A DNA stretch of 26,247 nt from Thermoplasmata archaeon M9B2D (GCA_002900555.1 MUGD01000075.1:1-26247), one strand, 5' to 3'; shown: positions 14,251-23,305, counted from the stretch's first letter. The notes: generated from the letters alone by a model not told the origin. Numbers and translations: made by a program.

Positions 14251-16143
14251 TTACGGTGAGATGTTTGCCAAACATTCTATGTGTTTCTCTGCTGTGTCCT
14301 TTATGCGACACCGTAACGGCAGGGATAGATAGTTTTCGTCCTCGACGTACAGCAGTCCGTTCTGCTCAAAACTTTGCAGTATCGCGATTAGTTCGAATTC
14401 AGGCACGTTGAGGAATCGTTTCTGAAGCTCTTGGAAAGATATGATGTCGATGCAGCTAAGGAAAATCTGTCGTTCAAGCTTGTTTAACACATATATCCGT
14501 ACGTTCTGCCGGTCTCGTTTGTCATAGATTTTGATGAAACTTCCCCCGTCAACAAAATAAAAGACGAACTGATCGAGCATGGTGTGCTTGGTGTTTGCTT
14601 CACGCTGGGATGTTTCTTGTTCTTTTTTCCATTCTGCGACGAGTGATTCCCAGGGGTGGTTTGTCGTTGGTTTGTTTTGGGTGTAATCATAGAAAAAGGA
14701 GATTTTTTGCTTGAGTACCTCTGGGGGGTACATGAGCTGGTCTATTACTGCAGACTTCAGTCGTTTTATGTTGAATTGTTCGGGGTGGCGTTGGATAGTG
14801 CTTCCATGCATGACCCGTAGTTCACATAGCTGAGGAGCATCGAGATACGCTTTGAACAGTTGTATTGTTTTTTTTGTCTCCTCATAGTCTGCTGTGTCTT
14901 CATTTGGATATCGTACAAGGAGATTGTAGTTGTTTTGTATGTGGTTTTCTTTGCAAAACTTTAAGGCTGCGATGTTGTCGATGACCCGCACGCCCTTGTT
15001 CATCTTTTGTAGATACGTTTTGCTAAACGACTCGATCCCTGTCTGGATGCTGGTGAACCCTGCTTCTTTCATAAGTGTATAGTCCTGGCTGGTCAGTTGT
15101 CCTGCACGGGCTTCGACGAAAAACGAGAAATCTCTTCCAAGGTGTTTTAGTTTTTCAAACAGGGTTCTGTATCCGGTCTTTGGTAGTGTGTTTCCGATGA
15201 GCTGAAACTCTGTCATGCGGTATCGTTCCGAGAGCCATTGGATTTCTTCTAGGATACGGTTGATGCTTTTCTCGCGGTAACAGTGATGCTGGATGTTCAG
15301 GTTGCAAAACGTGCAGCGGTTCCACCAGCAGCCTCGAGAAATCTCAACAGGGAGTCTGCCGTAATAGTGATAGTACTGCTGGATATCAGCAGTTGTGCAG
15401 GCAAGTTGTTTGTAGAACTGGTCGTAGGAGGGGATTGGCAGGGTGTTGAGGTCAAGGGTGTTATCGGTTTTGTTCCAGTGTATATCCTCCTGGGTCCTGT
15501 ATGTTACTTGAGGGATCGTTTGGTGGTTCTCATACTCGGTGGCGAGGTGGAACAGTGCATCCTCCCCGTCGCCGGAGACGATGCAGTCGATTGCGGGGAA
15601 GGTTTGTAAGATACGTCCTCCTAGGGTGTCTGTGGTTCTGCTGCCGCCAAGGACAATTATTTTCTCCGGGTCTATATCCTTGATTTTCTTTGCAAGGGCA
15701 AGGGATGGGAGGAGTTGCCCGTAGTTCAGGGTAAATCCGATGATGTCAAAGGACCGCCATGGGACATGCTCCAAAGCCCAGTGGTAGAACAGGTCGGTGC
15801 GGTGGACGTAGTCATCAAACGAGAATGGTGGCTCATGGGCGGGTTGTGTGAAATGTTTTTGGAAGTATTCCTCGAACCTCTTTTCGTTTTTCCGCCAATG
15901 TTCTGGGAAGACGTATCGGGAGAATACCATTTGTGCCGTGTACGAGTCGTGGGGTGGATAGATGAGAAAGTGATAGTTCTGAAGGCCGTATATCTCTGCT
16001 GCTTTGAGGTAGAGATGGCAGCTTTCTATGAGTATTCCTCGCTTTTTGCAGTATCCCTCTAACACAGGCAGCTGGATGGAGGGTATCGTTACCCCCGCAA
16101 ACGGCATAGCTACAAGTAACACACTTTTTTTGTTGTTGTGCAT
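14251..16143 (-). CDS. B12-type radical SAM protein, RiPP maturation radical SAM 1-like
   Basis: A 630-residue protein. An N-terminal cobalamin-binding-like Rossmann domain (residues 7-230: VLLVAMPFAGVTIPSIQLPVLEG, then IIVLGGSRTT and CIVSGDGEDAL) precedes the radical SAM core. The core has GCWWNRCTFCNLN with Cys272, Cys277 and Cys280, then the family segments FSFFVEARAGQLTSQDYTLM, AGFTSIQTGIESFS, MNKGVRVIDNIAALKFCKE and NYNLLVRYPNED. The C-terminus is predicted helical with a YLSLPLR end. This order and wording match the RiPP maturation radical SAM protein 1 family, thought to C-methylate ribosomal peptides. The canonical His of the B12 motif DxHxxG is not evident, as in relatives. Cluster spacing is CX4CX2C, shorter than the usual family loop. 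ATG at 16143 is preferred over TTG at 16164, because a TATA (TTATAAAAG, near 16180) predicts a start near 16155. No precursor peptide is obvious adjacent to it. Confidence 0.75.
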   Translation of the reverse strand: MHNNKKSVLLVAMPFAGVTIPSIQLPVLEGYCKKRGILIESCHLYLKAAEIYGLQNYHFLIYPPHDSYTAQMVFSRYVFPEHWRKNEKRFEEYFQKHFTQPAHEPPFSFDDYVHRTDLFYHWALEHVPWRSFDIIGFTLNYGQLLPSLALAKKIKDIDPEKIIVLGGSRTTDTLGGRILQTFPAIDCIVSGDGEDALFHLATEYENHQTIPQVTYRTQEDIHWNKTDNTLDLNTLPIPSYDQFYKQLACTTADIQQYYHYYGRLPVEISRGCWWNRCTFCNLNIQHHCYREKSINRILEEIQWLSERYRMTEFQLIGNTLPKTGYRTLFEKLKHLGRDFSFFVEARAGQLTSQDYTLMKEAGFTSIQTGIESFSKTYLQKMNKGVRVIDNIAALKFCKENHIQNNYNLLVRYPNEDTADYEETKKTIQLFKAYLDAPQLCELRVMHGSTIQRHPEQFNIKRLKSAVIDQLMYPPEVLKQKISFFYDYTQNKPTTNHPWESLVAEWKKEQETSQREANTKHTMLDQFVFYFVDGGSFIKIYDKRDRQNVRIYVLNKLERQIFLSCIDIISFQELQKRFLNVPEFELIAILQSFEQNGLLYVEDENYLSLPLRCRIKDTAEKHIECLANISP

Positions 16144-16292
16144 CAGCCAATCCAAGACTATCAATCACGTGCGTTCTTTTATAATTAACTCAAGAGGTTT
16201 TTTATCTTTTCAGTGAAATCATCGCGGTTCCAACTGTAAGTTTAAATATATCATACGATATAGATATAATATCAAGATAGGAAGATGAGCAA

Positions 16293-17975
16293 ATGAAAAT
16301 GAATCGTATACTTCTTGTTCTCTGTGCGTTTCTTTTCTTCGGTAACAGTGTATTTCCTTTTGTACAAGGGTCGTTTCTTTGTTCTGGAACAGATGTGGTT
16401 CCGTCCGTCGAAGAGAACCATCGTATCGGGGAGACCTTGGTTCTTCCCCCTTCATTTAGCTGGCGTGATGTCAACGGCGTGGATTTTACTACCCCGATTC
16501 GAAATCAAGCTCCCTATCCGAGTTGCGAGTCCTTTGCACTGGTTGGAGCGGTTGAGACGATGGTGCAGTATCAGGTCGGATTTCCCTTTGGGTGTGACCT
16601 CTCCGAGGCACATTTGTTCTTTTACAGCGGAGGAAATATCATTTGGGGGTCGTATCCGGAGAACGACACTAAATTTCTCAAAGAGTATGGTGTCCCTGAT
16701 GAGGCTTGCTGGCCGTACCCAAAGGATTTGTATCAGTATCCGTTGAACACGACATCCCCTGATTGGATGAATCGGACCGTAAAAATCACTGATTGGTCGT
16801 ATATCCCTGATGATCCTGTGGCCATTAAAACCGCGTTGTTGACAAACGGGCCTTATTTTCTTGTCTATGATGATTTCCTCTACTATAAGAGCGGGGTTTA
16901 TCAACATCGCTGGGGACAGGTTCGGGGTGCCCACTATATGGCAATCGTGGGGTACAATGATGACCCTGGGTACTGGATTGTGAAGAACAGCTGGGGGACA
17001 AACTATCAGGATGAAGGTTGGATTAATATTAAATATGGAGAATGCGAGATTGGTACGAAAAATTTCTATTTGACTGGTGTGTATGGGAAATTCCCTATCG
17101 TGTATGTAGATGATGATAACACGAATGGTCCCTGGGAGGGAACCAAGGAGTACCCGTATCGTACGATTCAAGAAGCTATCCATTCGGTGTATGACGGGTA
17201 TGCGATTTATGTCAGGAATGGAACGTATAGGGAACATGTCATTATCAATAAAACCGTCTCTTTATATGGTGAGAATAGGGACACGACGATCCTTGATGGG
17301 GAAGGATCTGATGATGTGGTGACTATCACGGTACCTGGGGTGAAAATCTCTGGGTTTACTGTACAAAACAGTGGGAGACAAGCCTATCATGCTGGTATTA
17401 AGACACTTAGTTTAAATTCGAATGTGACCATCGAGGATACACGTATTCAAAACAATACGATTGGTGTTTACCTAAATTATGCCTATGAAACCTCCTGGAA
17501 CATTGTTCGGGACAACAGTATCATACATAATGTGAAGGGTATGTATGCACATTGGGCTAATAATGGTCAGATAACTGGAAACACTATCGCTTTTAATGAA
17601 GAAAATGGAATTGAGATGCAATGCTGTAGAAATTCATACATCACAGGGAACCTCATCAGTGATAATGGGGTGTATGGTATCTTTTTACGCGGTGCATCCG
17701 ACCATAATACCATCACTGGGGGAAACGTCATTCGACAGAACGCTATCGGTGTACAAATCAATGAATCGAAGAGAAACGTGATTAGTAAGAATAATTTTAT
17801 TGCGAACATCGATCATGCGTCTTTTTACAATGCATTTTTGACGACGTGGAGAAGGAACTACTGGGACGATCGGAGGGTGTTCTTTCCTGAGGTGATACGG
17901 GGGACCATTGGGAAACGGCAGTTCCCCTGGGCGAATTTTGACTGGTTTGCGATGAGGAAACCATTTGACCGGTGA
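16293..17975 (+). CDS. Secreted papain-family (C1A) peptidase fused to beta-helix domain
   Basis: A 560-residue exported protein. The signal peptide covers residues 1-26. A C1A cysteine peptidase domain follows directly (about 50-262), with the oxyanion Gln72, catalytic Cys78 (NQAPYPSCESFA), His214 (RGAHYMAIVGY) and Asn232 (KNSWGTNY) all in papain order and spacing. The usual second cysteine of the CGSCW motif is absent and Trp is Glu79. There is no I29-type propeptide, so maturation must differ from classical papain. From residue 268 (IVYVDDDNTNGPWEGTKEYP) a NosD/PbH1 right-handed beta-helix runs to about 500 and ends in an aromatic tail (PWANFDWFAMRKPF) like that of the beta-helix protein at 9549-10589. 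It is divergent from the radical SAM gene. Likely roles are extracellular protein turnover or processing at the cell surface. Confidence 0.85.
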   Translation: MKMNRILLVLCAFLFFGNSVFPFVQGSFLCSGTDVVPSVEENHRIGETLVLPPSFSWRDVNGVDFTTPIRNQAPYPSCESFALVGAVETMVQYQVGFPFGCDLSEAHLFFYSGGNIIWGSYPENDTKFLKEYGVPDEACWPYPKDLYQYPLNTTSPDWMNRTVKITDWSYIPDDPVAIKTALLTNGPYFLVYDDFLYYKSGVYQHRWGQVRGAHYMAIVGYNDDPGYWIVKNSWGTNYQDEGWINIKYGECEIGTKNFYLTGVYGKFPIVYVDDDNTNGPWEGTKEYPYRTIQEAIHSVYDGYAIYVRNGTYREHVIINKTVSLYGENRDTTILDGEGSDDVVTITVPGVKISGFTVQNSGRQAYHAGIKTLSLNSNVTIEDTRIQNNTIGVYLNYAYETSWNIVRDNSIIHNVKGMYAHWANNGQITGNTIAFNEENGIEMQCCRNSYITGNLISDNGVYGIFLRGASDHNTITGGNVIRQNAIGVQINESKRNVISKNNFIANIDHASFYNAFLTTWRRNYWDDRRVFFPEVIRGTIGKRQFPWANFDWFAMRKPFDR

Positions 17976-18087
17976 CCAAGAGAAGAACATTGAAGGATAA
18001 TACTTCTTATTTCCAAGTTTTTTCGCATAATTCTAAAATACCGGTTATTATTTTACTTATTTTAAAAAACAGGGGAAACCTCATACT

Positions 18088-19059
18088 ATGGCTGACATAG
18101 ACCTCAAAGACAGAAAAATACTTTACGAACTTGATCTTGACGCGAGACAATCGTTAACCCAAATCGGGAAAAAAGTCGGGTTGAAAAAAGACATTGTCTC
18201 CTATCGGATACATCGGATGCAGGATGAAGGGATTATTCAGAATTTTTGGACCGCGATTAACACCTTTAAATTAGGGTATCAGGTGTATAGGATTTATATT
18301 AATTTTCAATACGTCAGCTCGCAGATCAAAGAGAGGATTATTTCGCATTTCGTGACCCATCGGAATGTTTGGGCGGTTATCTCGCTGAAGGCAGAAGTCG
18401 ATTTTGATGTCGTTGTATGGGTCAAAGACATTTATGAATTTTATACGTTTTGGGATAAGACGCTTGATGAATTTGAGGATTATTTTGCGAAGGTGACCAT
18501 CTCTTTGTATGTTGAAGCGTTTAATTATAAGAAATCTTTTTTGCTACCTGGACACCCTGACAAAGAGGACAGGCTGCTGTATCGGACGACATGTGGCGGA
18601 AAACCCGTGGAAATCGATAAAGTTGATTACGGACTTTTAAACGAACTGGCCGTCAACGCTCGTGTCCCCATGATAGATATCGCTGAAAAACTTGGGATCT
18701 CTTCGCAAGCAGTGAATTACCGGGTAAATAATCTTTTGAAACATGGTGTCATAAACGCGTTTCGAGTGAATGTTGATTTGGCACAGTTAGGACTGCAGCA
18801 TTATAAGTTAGAGATCTATTTGAAGGATCATAAGCAGAGGCTTGCGATTTGGCAGTATTTACGAGAAAAACCATATTGCGATACTCTTAATGTTGCGATT
18901 GGTTGGAGTGATTTAGAGTTCGAAATTATTGTAGAAAACGTTCAGCAGTTAGGGGATATCATGGAAGAGATTAATGCAAGATTTCCTAACGCTATTAAGA
19001 AGCAGAATTTCTGGATTTTTGACAAGGTTCATAAAGAAAGATGGTTGCCTGAGTTTTAA
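18088..19059 (+). CDS. Lrp/AsnC-like regulator with two wHTH-RAM modules
   Basis: A 323-residue cytoplasmic transcription factor. The first AsnC-type wHTH is at residues 3-60 (LTQIGKKVGLKKDIVSYRIHR), followed by a RAM-like ligand-sensing alpha/beta domain (about 65-155). A second wHTH is at about 178-235 (MIDIAEKLGISSQAVNYRVNN), followed by a second, slightly shorter RAM-like domain (to about 312). Bacterial Lrp has one module, so the duplicated form is a tandem fusion of the kind found in archaea. TTTTAAAA about 25 bp before the ATG suggests a leaderless or very short-leader transcript. It faces the microprotein gene at 19204-19287 and may bind the palindromes in that promoter (inference). 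Confidence 0.8.
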   Translation: MADIDLKDRKILYELDLDARQSLTQIGKKVGLKKDIVSYRIHRMQDEGIIQNFWTAINTFKLGYQVYRIYINFQYVSSQIKERIISHFVTHRNVWAVISLKAEVDFDVVVWVKDIYEFYTFWDKTLDEFEDYFAKVTISLYVEAFNYKKSFLLPGHPDKEDRLLYRTTCGGKPVEIDKVDYGLLNELAVNARVPMIDIAEKLGISSQAVNYRVNNLLKHGVINAFRVNVDLAQLGLQHYKLEIYLKDHKQRLAIWQYLREKPYCDTLNVAIGWSDLEFEIIVENVQQLGDIMEEINARFPNAIKKQNFWIFDKVHKERWLPEF

Positions 19060-19203
19060 CATGCTGTTTTCTTTGTGAGCATCATGTCGCGTATGGAAAA
19101 ATACTATACTTAGAAATAAGAATCGTGTGATTGTGTAAAGAAATGTAATGTAGCACCAAGTCTTTTTGGATCTGCTCTAGTGTACTTTCGTTTGCCTTTT
19201 GTT

Positions 19204-19287
19204 TTACAGTGAGGGGCAAATGCTTGGGCAGATACTTGATGCTACTGCGGTTAGTCCTACTAATGTTCCTATCAGGATTGTTTCCAT
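19204..19287 (-). CDS. 27-aa hydrophobic microprotein with paired ICPS motif
   Basis: A 27-codon frame begins METILIGTLVGL, forms one short hydrophobic, Gly/Ala-rich helix, and ends SSICPSICPSL with two cysteines in a tandem ICPS repeat. Support for expression is unusually good. GGTGA lies eight bases before the ATG. A consensus archaeal TATA box (TATATAAATA) lies about 63 bp upstream of the ATG. The predicted leader is therefore about 38 nt, and the promoter is enclosed by palindromes. It is too short for standard gene calling. It may be a small membrane protein whose cysteines face one side and bind metal or form a disulfide; a modified-peptide precursor is less likely. No homologue is recognised. 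A longer frame on the same strand (start 19309) is less protein-like. Confidence 0.5.
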   Translation of the reverse strand: METILIGTLVGLTAVASSICPSICPSL

Positions 19288-19338
19288 GTTTTCTCTCACC
19301 ATCCTTCATTGATATTTATTATCATGATATACTTTATC

Positions 19339-19374
19339 TGTCATTATTTATATACTTGTCGTGACAAAATGACA
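19339..19374 (-). promoter_or_regulatory. TATA box within nested palindromes (microprotein promoter)
   Basis: On the minus strand, TATATAAATA (core 19346-19354) is preceded, in the BRE position, by the palindrome TTGTCacGACAA (19356-19367). Both are enclosed by the inverted repeat TGTCATT/AATGACA (19339-19345 and 19368-19374). The predicted start near 19325 overlaps another palindrome, ATCATGAT (19321-19328). This looks like a tightly controlled promoter in which a dimeric regulator would block TFB/TBP. Confidence 0.6.
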
Positions 19375-19443
19375 TATTAAAACAACACAACCCCCAAAGA
19401 AACCTCTCCTGACACACTCCTATAAATCATTCCGATACCGTAT

Positions 19444-19452
19444 AAAAAAAAA
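19444..19452 (-). terminator. T9 tract after lipoprotein gene
   Basis: Nine consecutive T residues on the minus strand lie about 19-27 bases after the lipoprotein stop codon. This is a typical archaeal U-tract terminator and would separate that gene from the microprotein gene. Confidence 0.5.
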
Positions 19453-19470
19453 TGGCTGGTGAACCCTTCC

Positions 19471-19983
19471 TTATAAAAAACTATCAATACTCTCATCAAC
19501 CTCAGAGAGATACTTCTCATAAACCAGAGCAGGCGCAAAAAAAGTTATCAAAAAAACACTCTGCGTCTTAAGCACCTCCACCTGCTTGACAAACTCCATG
19601 ACTCCCTCCCGCTCATACAAATATTCGATTTCATAAGCCTGCATACGAGAAATCGATCGCCAACCACGATGTAAAATCGAATGATTCACCCCACTCTCAG
19701 ATAACCCCTCCTCAACCTGGTCCGCAAACGTGTTTAGCATCTGCCCTTCACCTAACGAAAACGGAACACTGATAATCAACGAGACATTGGAAGAATTCTT
19801 TGGGGAAAACCAGACCGCAACCGTCGATAGATTACTTTCAACCTGTTGCCACTCTACGGGTGGGTTCAAAGAAAACCCATACTCAGAATTACTATACGAA
19901 CGAGTAACTGGTTGCTGCACACATCCGCCCAAGAGGAGGGTACCAATCACAAGAAATCCAATGATCATACTATGACTGTTCAT
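19471..19983 (-). CDS. Lipoprotein with PsbP-like domain
   Basis: A 170-residue lipoprotein. The N-terminal hydrophobic segment ends in LLLGGC with Cys21 as the lipid-attachment residue. The mature part opens with YSNSEYGFSLNPPVEWQQVE, a pattern typical of the PsbP/DUF1795-like fold (SxxxGFSxxxPxxW). It continues with alternating strands (SLIISVPF, AYEIEYLYE, VFLITFFAP) and ends with an EKYLSEVDESIDSF helix, as these domains do. It would be anchored on the outer face of the cytoplasmic membrane. The function of archaeal members is unknown. The start may be the ATG at 19983 or an internal one at 19968. It lies downstream of acetyl-CoA synthetase on the same strand but is separated by a T-rich terminator-like tract. 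Confidence 0.7.
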   Translation of the reverse strand: MNSHSMIIGFLVIGTLLLGGCVQQPVTRSYSNSEYGFSLNPPVEWQQVESNLSTVAVWFSPKNSSNVSLIISVPFSLGEGQMLNTFADQVEEGLSESGVNHSILHRGWRSISRMQAYEIEYLYEREGVMEFVKQVEVLKTQSVFLITFFAPALVYEKYLSEVDESIDSFL

Positions 19984-20037
19984 ACATCTTCAAAAAAGGC
20001 AAAGAATATCTGATATAAAAACACGTCTGCTCCTCAC

Positions 20038-20071
20038 TAAAAACGGGGAAGAAAAAGAAAAAAAAGAAAGA
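20038..20071 (-). terminator. T/C-rich terminator after acetyl-CoA synthetase
   Basis: The minus strand here is almost entirely T and C, with an eight-T run, beginning about ten bases after the acetyl-CoA synthetase stop. This composition fits intrinsic archaeal termination. Confidence 0.5.
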
Positions 20072-20081
20072 ACAGCGATAT

Positions 20082-22037
20082 CTAGCATGCCTTGCCGATT
20101 TCATCGACTGCTTCAGGGTTTGCAAGCGTCGATGTATCACCGACTTCTTGACCAAGTGCTTTAGCCCGGATGACTCGTCGCATGATTTTTCCACTCCGGG
20201 TCTTAGGAACATCAGAGACAAACCAGATCTCATCAGGCCTGGCAAGTTTCCCCATTTCCTTTGCCACATGTTCACGGAGTAATTTTTTCAACTCATCGGT
20301 CGGTTCAATCCCTTTCTTTAGCACCACAAACGAGGTGATCGACTCCCCTTTCTCCTCATGCGGTTTCCCAATGACTGCTGCTTCAGCAACCATCGGATGA
20401 CTCACAAGGGCAGACTCAACTTCGGAGTTCCCGATCCGGTGACCAGAGATCTTCAGTACATCATCCGCTCGACCCTGGATCCAGAAATACCCATCACTGT
20501 CCTGACGGGTGACATCACCAGCAAGGTACACACCTTTGTATTTCCCCCAGTAGGTTTCTTTGTACCGCTCCGGGTTTTTATGGATACCCCGCAGCATCCC
20601 AGGCCAGGGATGCAGCAACACAAGGTTTCCTCCGCCGTTGACAACAGGCTGGCCTTGTTCGTTGTACACTGCAGCAGCCATCCCGGGCAGCGCCCGCGTT
20701 GCCGAGCCAGGTTTTAATGGCGTGACTGGTAATGGTGAAATAACGAAATGGCCGGTCTCGGTTTGCCACCAAGTGTCCATGATCTGACAGTGCTCTCCAC
20801 CGATGTATTTGTAATACCAGATCCATGCTTCAGGGTTTATAGGTTCACCGACAGAGCCAAGAAGCCGTAAGCTGCTGAGATCATGTTTCTTCGGCCAGTC
20901 TTCCCCATGTCGCATGAACAGTCGAACACTAGTTGGTGAGGTGTAGAACACGCTGACGCCGTATCGCTCGATGATATCCCACCAGCGGTCAGGCTGCGGC
21001 CAGTCCGGTGCTCCTTCATAGATGACTGAGGTCGCACCAAGGATGAGGGGAGCATACGCAATGTAGGAATGTCCCGTGACCCAGCCGATATCAGCGGCGC
21101 ACCAGTAGACATCCTCATCTTTAATGTCAAAGACCCATTTGAGTGTTTGCGCGATACCGACCGCGTAACCCCCATGGGCATGGATGATACCTTTTGGTTT
21201 TCCTGTCGTCCCTGAGGTATACAGGAAATAGAGAGGGTCGTTTGCATCAAGTTTCTCTGTTTCGCATTCACGAGGCATATCTTTGATGATGTCATGCCAC
21301 CAAGAATCTTTGCCATCGTTCCATTTGACCTCATCACCGGTCCTCTTGTAGACGATGACGTGGTTGACGCTTGGGACCTCTTTGACTGCTTCATCGGTCT
21401 GGTTTTTCAACGGCACCTTTTTGCCACGTCGCCAGAAACTGTCACAGGTGATAACCGCCTTCGCCTCACAGTCAAGCATTCGATCACGGAACGCAGAGGC
21501 ACTGAAACCGGAAAACACCACAGAATGAATAGCCCCAATCTTAGCACAAGCGAGCATGGCAACCGGCAGTTCAGGGATCATTGGCAGATACACACCGACA
21601 CGATCTCCTTTTTTTATCCCCATTTTCCGCAGTGCGTTTGCCAGTTTGTTTACTTCGATGTATAAATCGTAATACGTCAGTTTTCGAACATCCCCTGGTT
21701 CTCCTTCGAAGATGAAGGCGACCTTGTTTTTCCTCCAGGTTTTCACATGTCTATCGACTGCGTCGTGGACGATGTTGTATTTCGCACCAACAAACCATTT
21801 CACCCAGGGGACATCCCATTCCACGGTTTTTTTTGGTGGTGTATAAAATTCAACAAGATCTTTAGCGATTTCATTCCAAAACCATTCCCAGTTGTCTGCT
21901 TTTTTGTACAAATCGTCGATTGTTTTGATGTTGTGCTTGTCCATCCACTGTTTCACATTTGTGTTGTTCACAAATTCTTTTGAAGGTTTAAAAACCCGTT
22001 TTTCGTCCAAGAGGACCGATATATTCTCGCCAGTCAT
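20082..22037 (-). CDS. acs: Acetyl-CoA synthetase (AMP-forming)
   Basis: A 651-residue cytoplasmic enzyme that activates acetate with ATP and CoA to acetyl-CoA, AMP and pyrophosphate. Motifs are the acetyl-CoA synthetase N-terminal region ([17 protein letters not shown]), the P-loop-like [19 protein letters not shown] (motif A3), the acetate-pocket [16 protein letters not shown] (A5), [19 protein letters not shown] (A7/A8), and [11 protein letters not shown], which holds the catalytic lysine usually controlled by acetylation. Length is typical for the family. ATG at 22037 is preferred over the in-frame ATG at 22064. GGGAGAG (22046-22052) is eight bases upstream, and the TATA-like ATTTAAAAATATA at 22073-22084 predicts a start near 22053, downstream of the longer start. 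With the aconitase and IDH genes nearby, acetate would enter the oxidative branch of the citric acid cycle. Confidence 0.92.
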   Translation of the reverse strand: MTGENISVLLDEKRVFKPSKEFVNNTNVKQWMDKHNIKTIDDLYKKADNWEWFWNEIAKDLVEFYTPPKKTVEWDVPWVKWFVGAKYNIVHDAVDRHVKTWRKNKVAFIFEGEPGDVRKLTYYDLYIEVNKLANALRKMGIKKGDRVGVYLPMIPELPVAMLACAKIGAIHSVVFSGFSASAFRDRMLDCEAKAVITCDSFWRRGKKVPLKNQTDEAVKEVPSVNHVIVYKRTGDEVKWNDGKDSWWHDIIKDMPRECETEKLDANDPLYFLYTSGTTGKPKGIIHAHGGYAVGIAQTLKWVFDIKDEDVYWCAADIGWVTGHSYIAYAPLILGATSVIYEGAPDWPQPDRWWDIIERYGVSVFYTSPTSVRLFMRHGEDWPKKHDLSSLRLLGSVGEPINPEAWIWYYKYIGGEHCQIMDTWWQTETGHFVISPLPVTPLKPGSATRALPGMAAAVYNEQGQPVVNGGGNLVLLHPWPGMLRGIHKNPERYKETYWGKYKGVYLAGDVTRQDSDGYFWIQGRADDVLKISGHRIGNSEVESALVSHPMVAEAAVIGKPHEEKGESITSFVVLKKGIEPTDELKKLLREHVAKEMGKLARPDEIWFVSDVPKTRSGKIMRRVIRAKALGQEVGDTSTLANPEAVDEIGKAC

Positions 22038-22045
22038 GTTTAAAA

Positions 22046-22084
22046 CTCTCCCGGTATTTTTCATTCATTTGTTATATTTTTAAA
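22046..22084 (-). promoter_or_regulatory. Promoter and SD of acs
   Basis: On the minus strand, ATTTAAAAATATA (22073-22084) is followed after about 25 bp by a predicted start and GGGAGAG (22046-22052), eight bases before the chosen ATG. The spacing decides between the two possible starts. Confidence 0.5.
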
Positions 22085-22222
22085 TCCTATTCCTCCAAAG
22101 TTTTAGAAGACCATGCACGAATGGTCTTTTTCGTTATTTTTTTACACGATGGGGATGTGCCGCAACAGAGTTGTAGTATAATAAGTTTTTCATATCTTTT
22201 TGAGGTTTTTTCTACGAAATAT

Positions 22223-23305
22223 TTAACAGTTGTTTTTAATGATTTTGCGAACAAGCGGTGAGACATCAAACTCTTTAATGATTTCCATGCGATCAAATAT
22301 ATATGTAGTTATAAATGGCGAAGAGGAAAGTAAGGTGTTTCTCTTTAAGAATCTGATTTTATTTAGTTCATCTTCTTTATAGTCCTGATAGGTTCGATAT
22401 GCGGAAAGGATGACTGCTTCAAATCTCCTGCTACCGAAAAAAATCGTTTCAGGGGAGTTCAAACAGGAAAGCTGGTGAGCGCTTGGTGCTTTGTTTGGAT
22501 TGAAGCTGATGTGATAAAATGCAAGGATTTCAACACCTAACTTTTTGAGATTCGGCAGTATAAGCATCTTTAGTAAACCTTCTTTGAAGAATTTTTTTTT
22601 CATGCGAGCAACGGTATGCCGTGACAGGTTTACCAACTCTCCTATCTGTTGAGTGGGTATCGTAGGGTTCTCTACGAGCGCAGTATATACTTTCTTCTCT
22701 TTCGATGTTAACTTTGCAAGGGTATTGTCGCAAAAGAGTGCTGGGTTTGTTTTGGTTTTTTTTACTTCCCCAAGGTCAAACAAAGCCTGAAGAAATGAAG
22801 AGAAATCAAAGAATTGCAGGATATGGCTTGTTTCAAATGGAAAAATGACCTCGCGCGGGTATTCTTTTTCAAGGAGCCCGAGTTTCCCGAATGTCTCTGT
22901 TCGTATTTCGTTGATTCGTCCGATGTTGGTGTAGTTCTGCGAGAGACTTACGGAGAAACCTTTCTCACCCTCCCCGACTGAATAAAAAATTTCATCGAAG
23001 ACCTCAATTGTTTGTTTGGTGATATCGATTCGTTGTTTGAGGGGAATCACCGGATTGTATTGCATGTAGATGACTGCAAGTAGTTCACAGCCAAGACGAT
23101 TGAGGAACGGGAAGAGACATGCTTTATAGTAGTCCTGTGCAGCGAGCCGTCGTTTAATCGAGGTGAGCGTTGAAAGTTTCATTTGTAGTATCTCTGATAG
23201 TTCACTGTCTGTAATTGTTGGATGTTTGCAGATGCCGTAGAGGACTTTTTTTTCGTTCTTGTTTAATGGTGTTTGGTTCACAGTCCTTTGATGGATAATA
23301 TCCAT
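22223..23305 (-). CDS. Lrp-like regulator with two wHTH modules
   Basis: A 360-residue cytoplasmic regulator with the same general plan as the one at 18088-19059. The first wHTH is near residues 12-70 (ITDSELSEILQMKLSTLTSIKRRL), followed by an alpha/beta sensing region. The second wHTH is near 200-255 (IPTQQIGELVNLSRHTVARMKKKF), followed by a second alpha/beta region (ILAFYHISFNPNK). The open frame extends 25 codons further up (to 23380), but that part is a hydrophobic-basic stretch atypical for the family. A TATA-like AATTTATAG near 23338 puts transcription start close to the ATG at 23305, so 23305 is chosen. It lies upstream of acs on the same strand and is divergent from aconitase, so it is well placed to control acetate and citric-acid-cycle flux (inference). 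Confidence 0.7.
   Translation of the reverse strand: MDIIHQRTVNQTPLNKNEKKVLYGICKHPTITDSELSEILQMKLSTLTSIKRRLAAQDYYKACLFPFLNRLGCELLAVIYMQYNPVIPLKQRIDITKQTIEVFDEIFYSVGEGEKGFSVSLSQNYTNIGRINEIRTETFGKLGLLEKEYPREVIFPFETSHILQFFDFSSFLQALFDLGEVKKTKTNPALFCDNTLAKLTSKEKKVYTALVENPTIPTQQIGELVNLSRHTVARMKKKFFKEGLLKMLILPNLKKLGVEILAFYHISFNPNKAPSAHQLSCLNSPETIFFGSRRFEAVILSAYRTYQDYKEDELNKIRFLKRNTLLSSSPFITTYIFDRMEIIKEFDVSPLVRKIIKNNC

Noticed and set aside
16293..17975. C1A peptidase as the leader protease of the radical SAM RiPP system
   Set aside because: It has a signal peptide and a beta-helix domain and would act outside the cell. RiPP leader peptidases of this kind are usually C39 domains on transporters. Adjacency alone is not enough.
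19082..19309. 75-codon minus-strand frame overlapping the 27-aa microprotein
   Set aside because: Its composition (many Lys, Asn, His, Ser with no hydrophobic pattern) is not protein-like, and it has no ribosome site. The microprotein frame has a Shine-Dalgarno site inside it.
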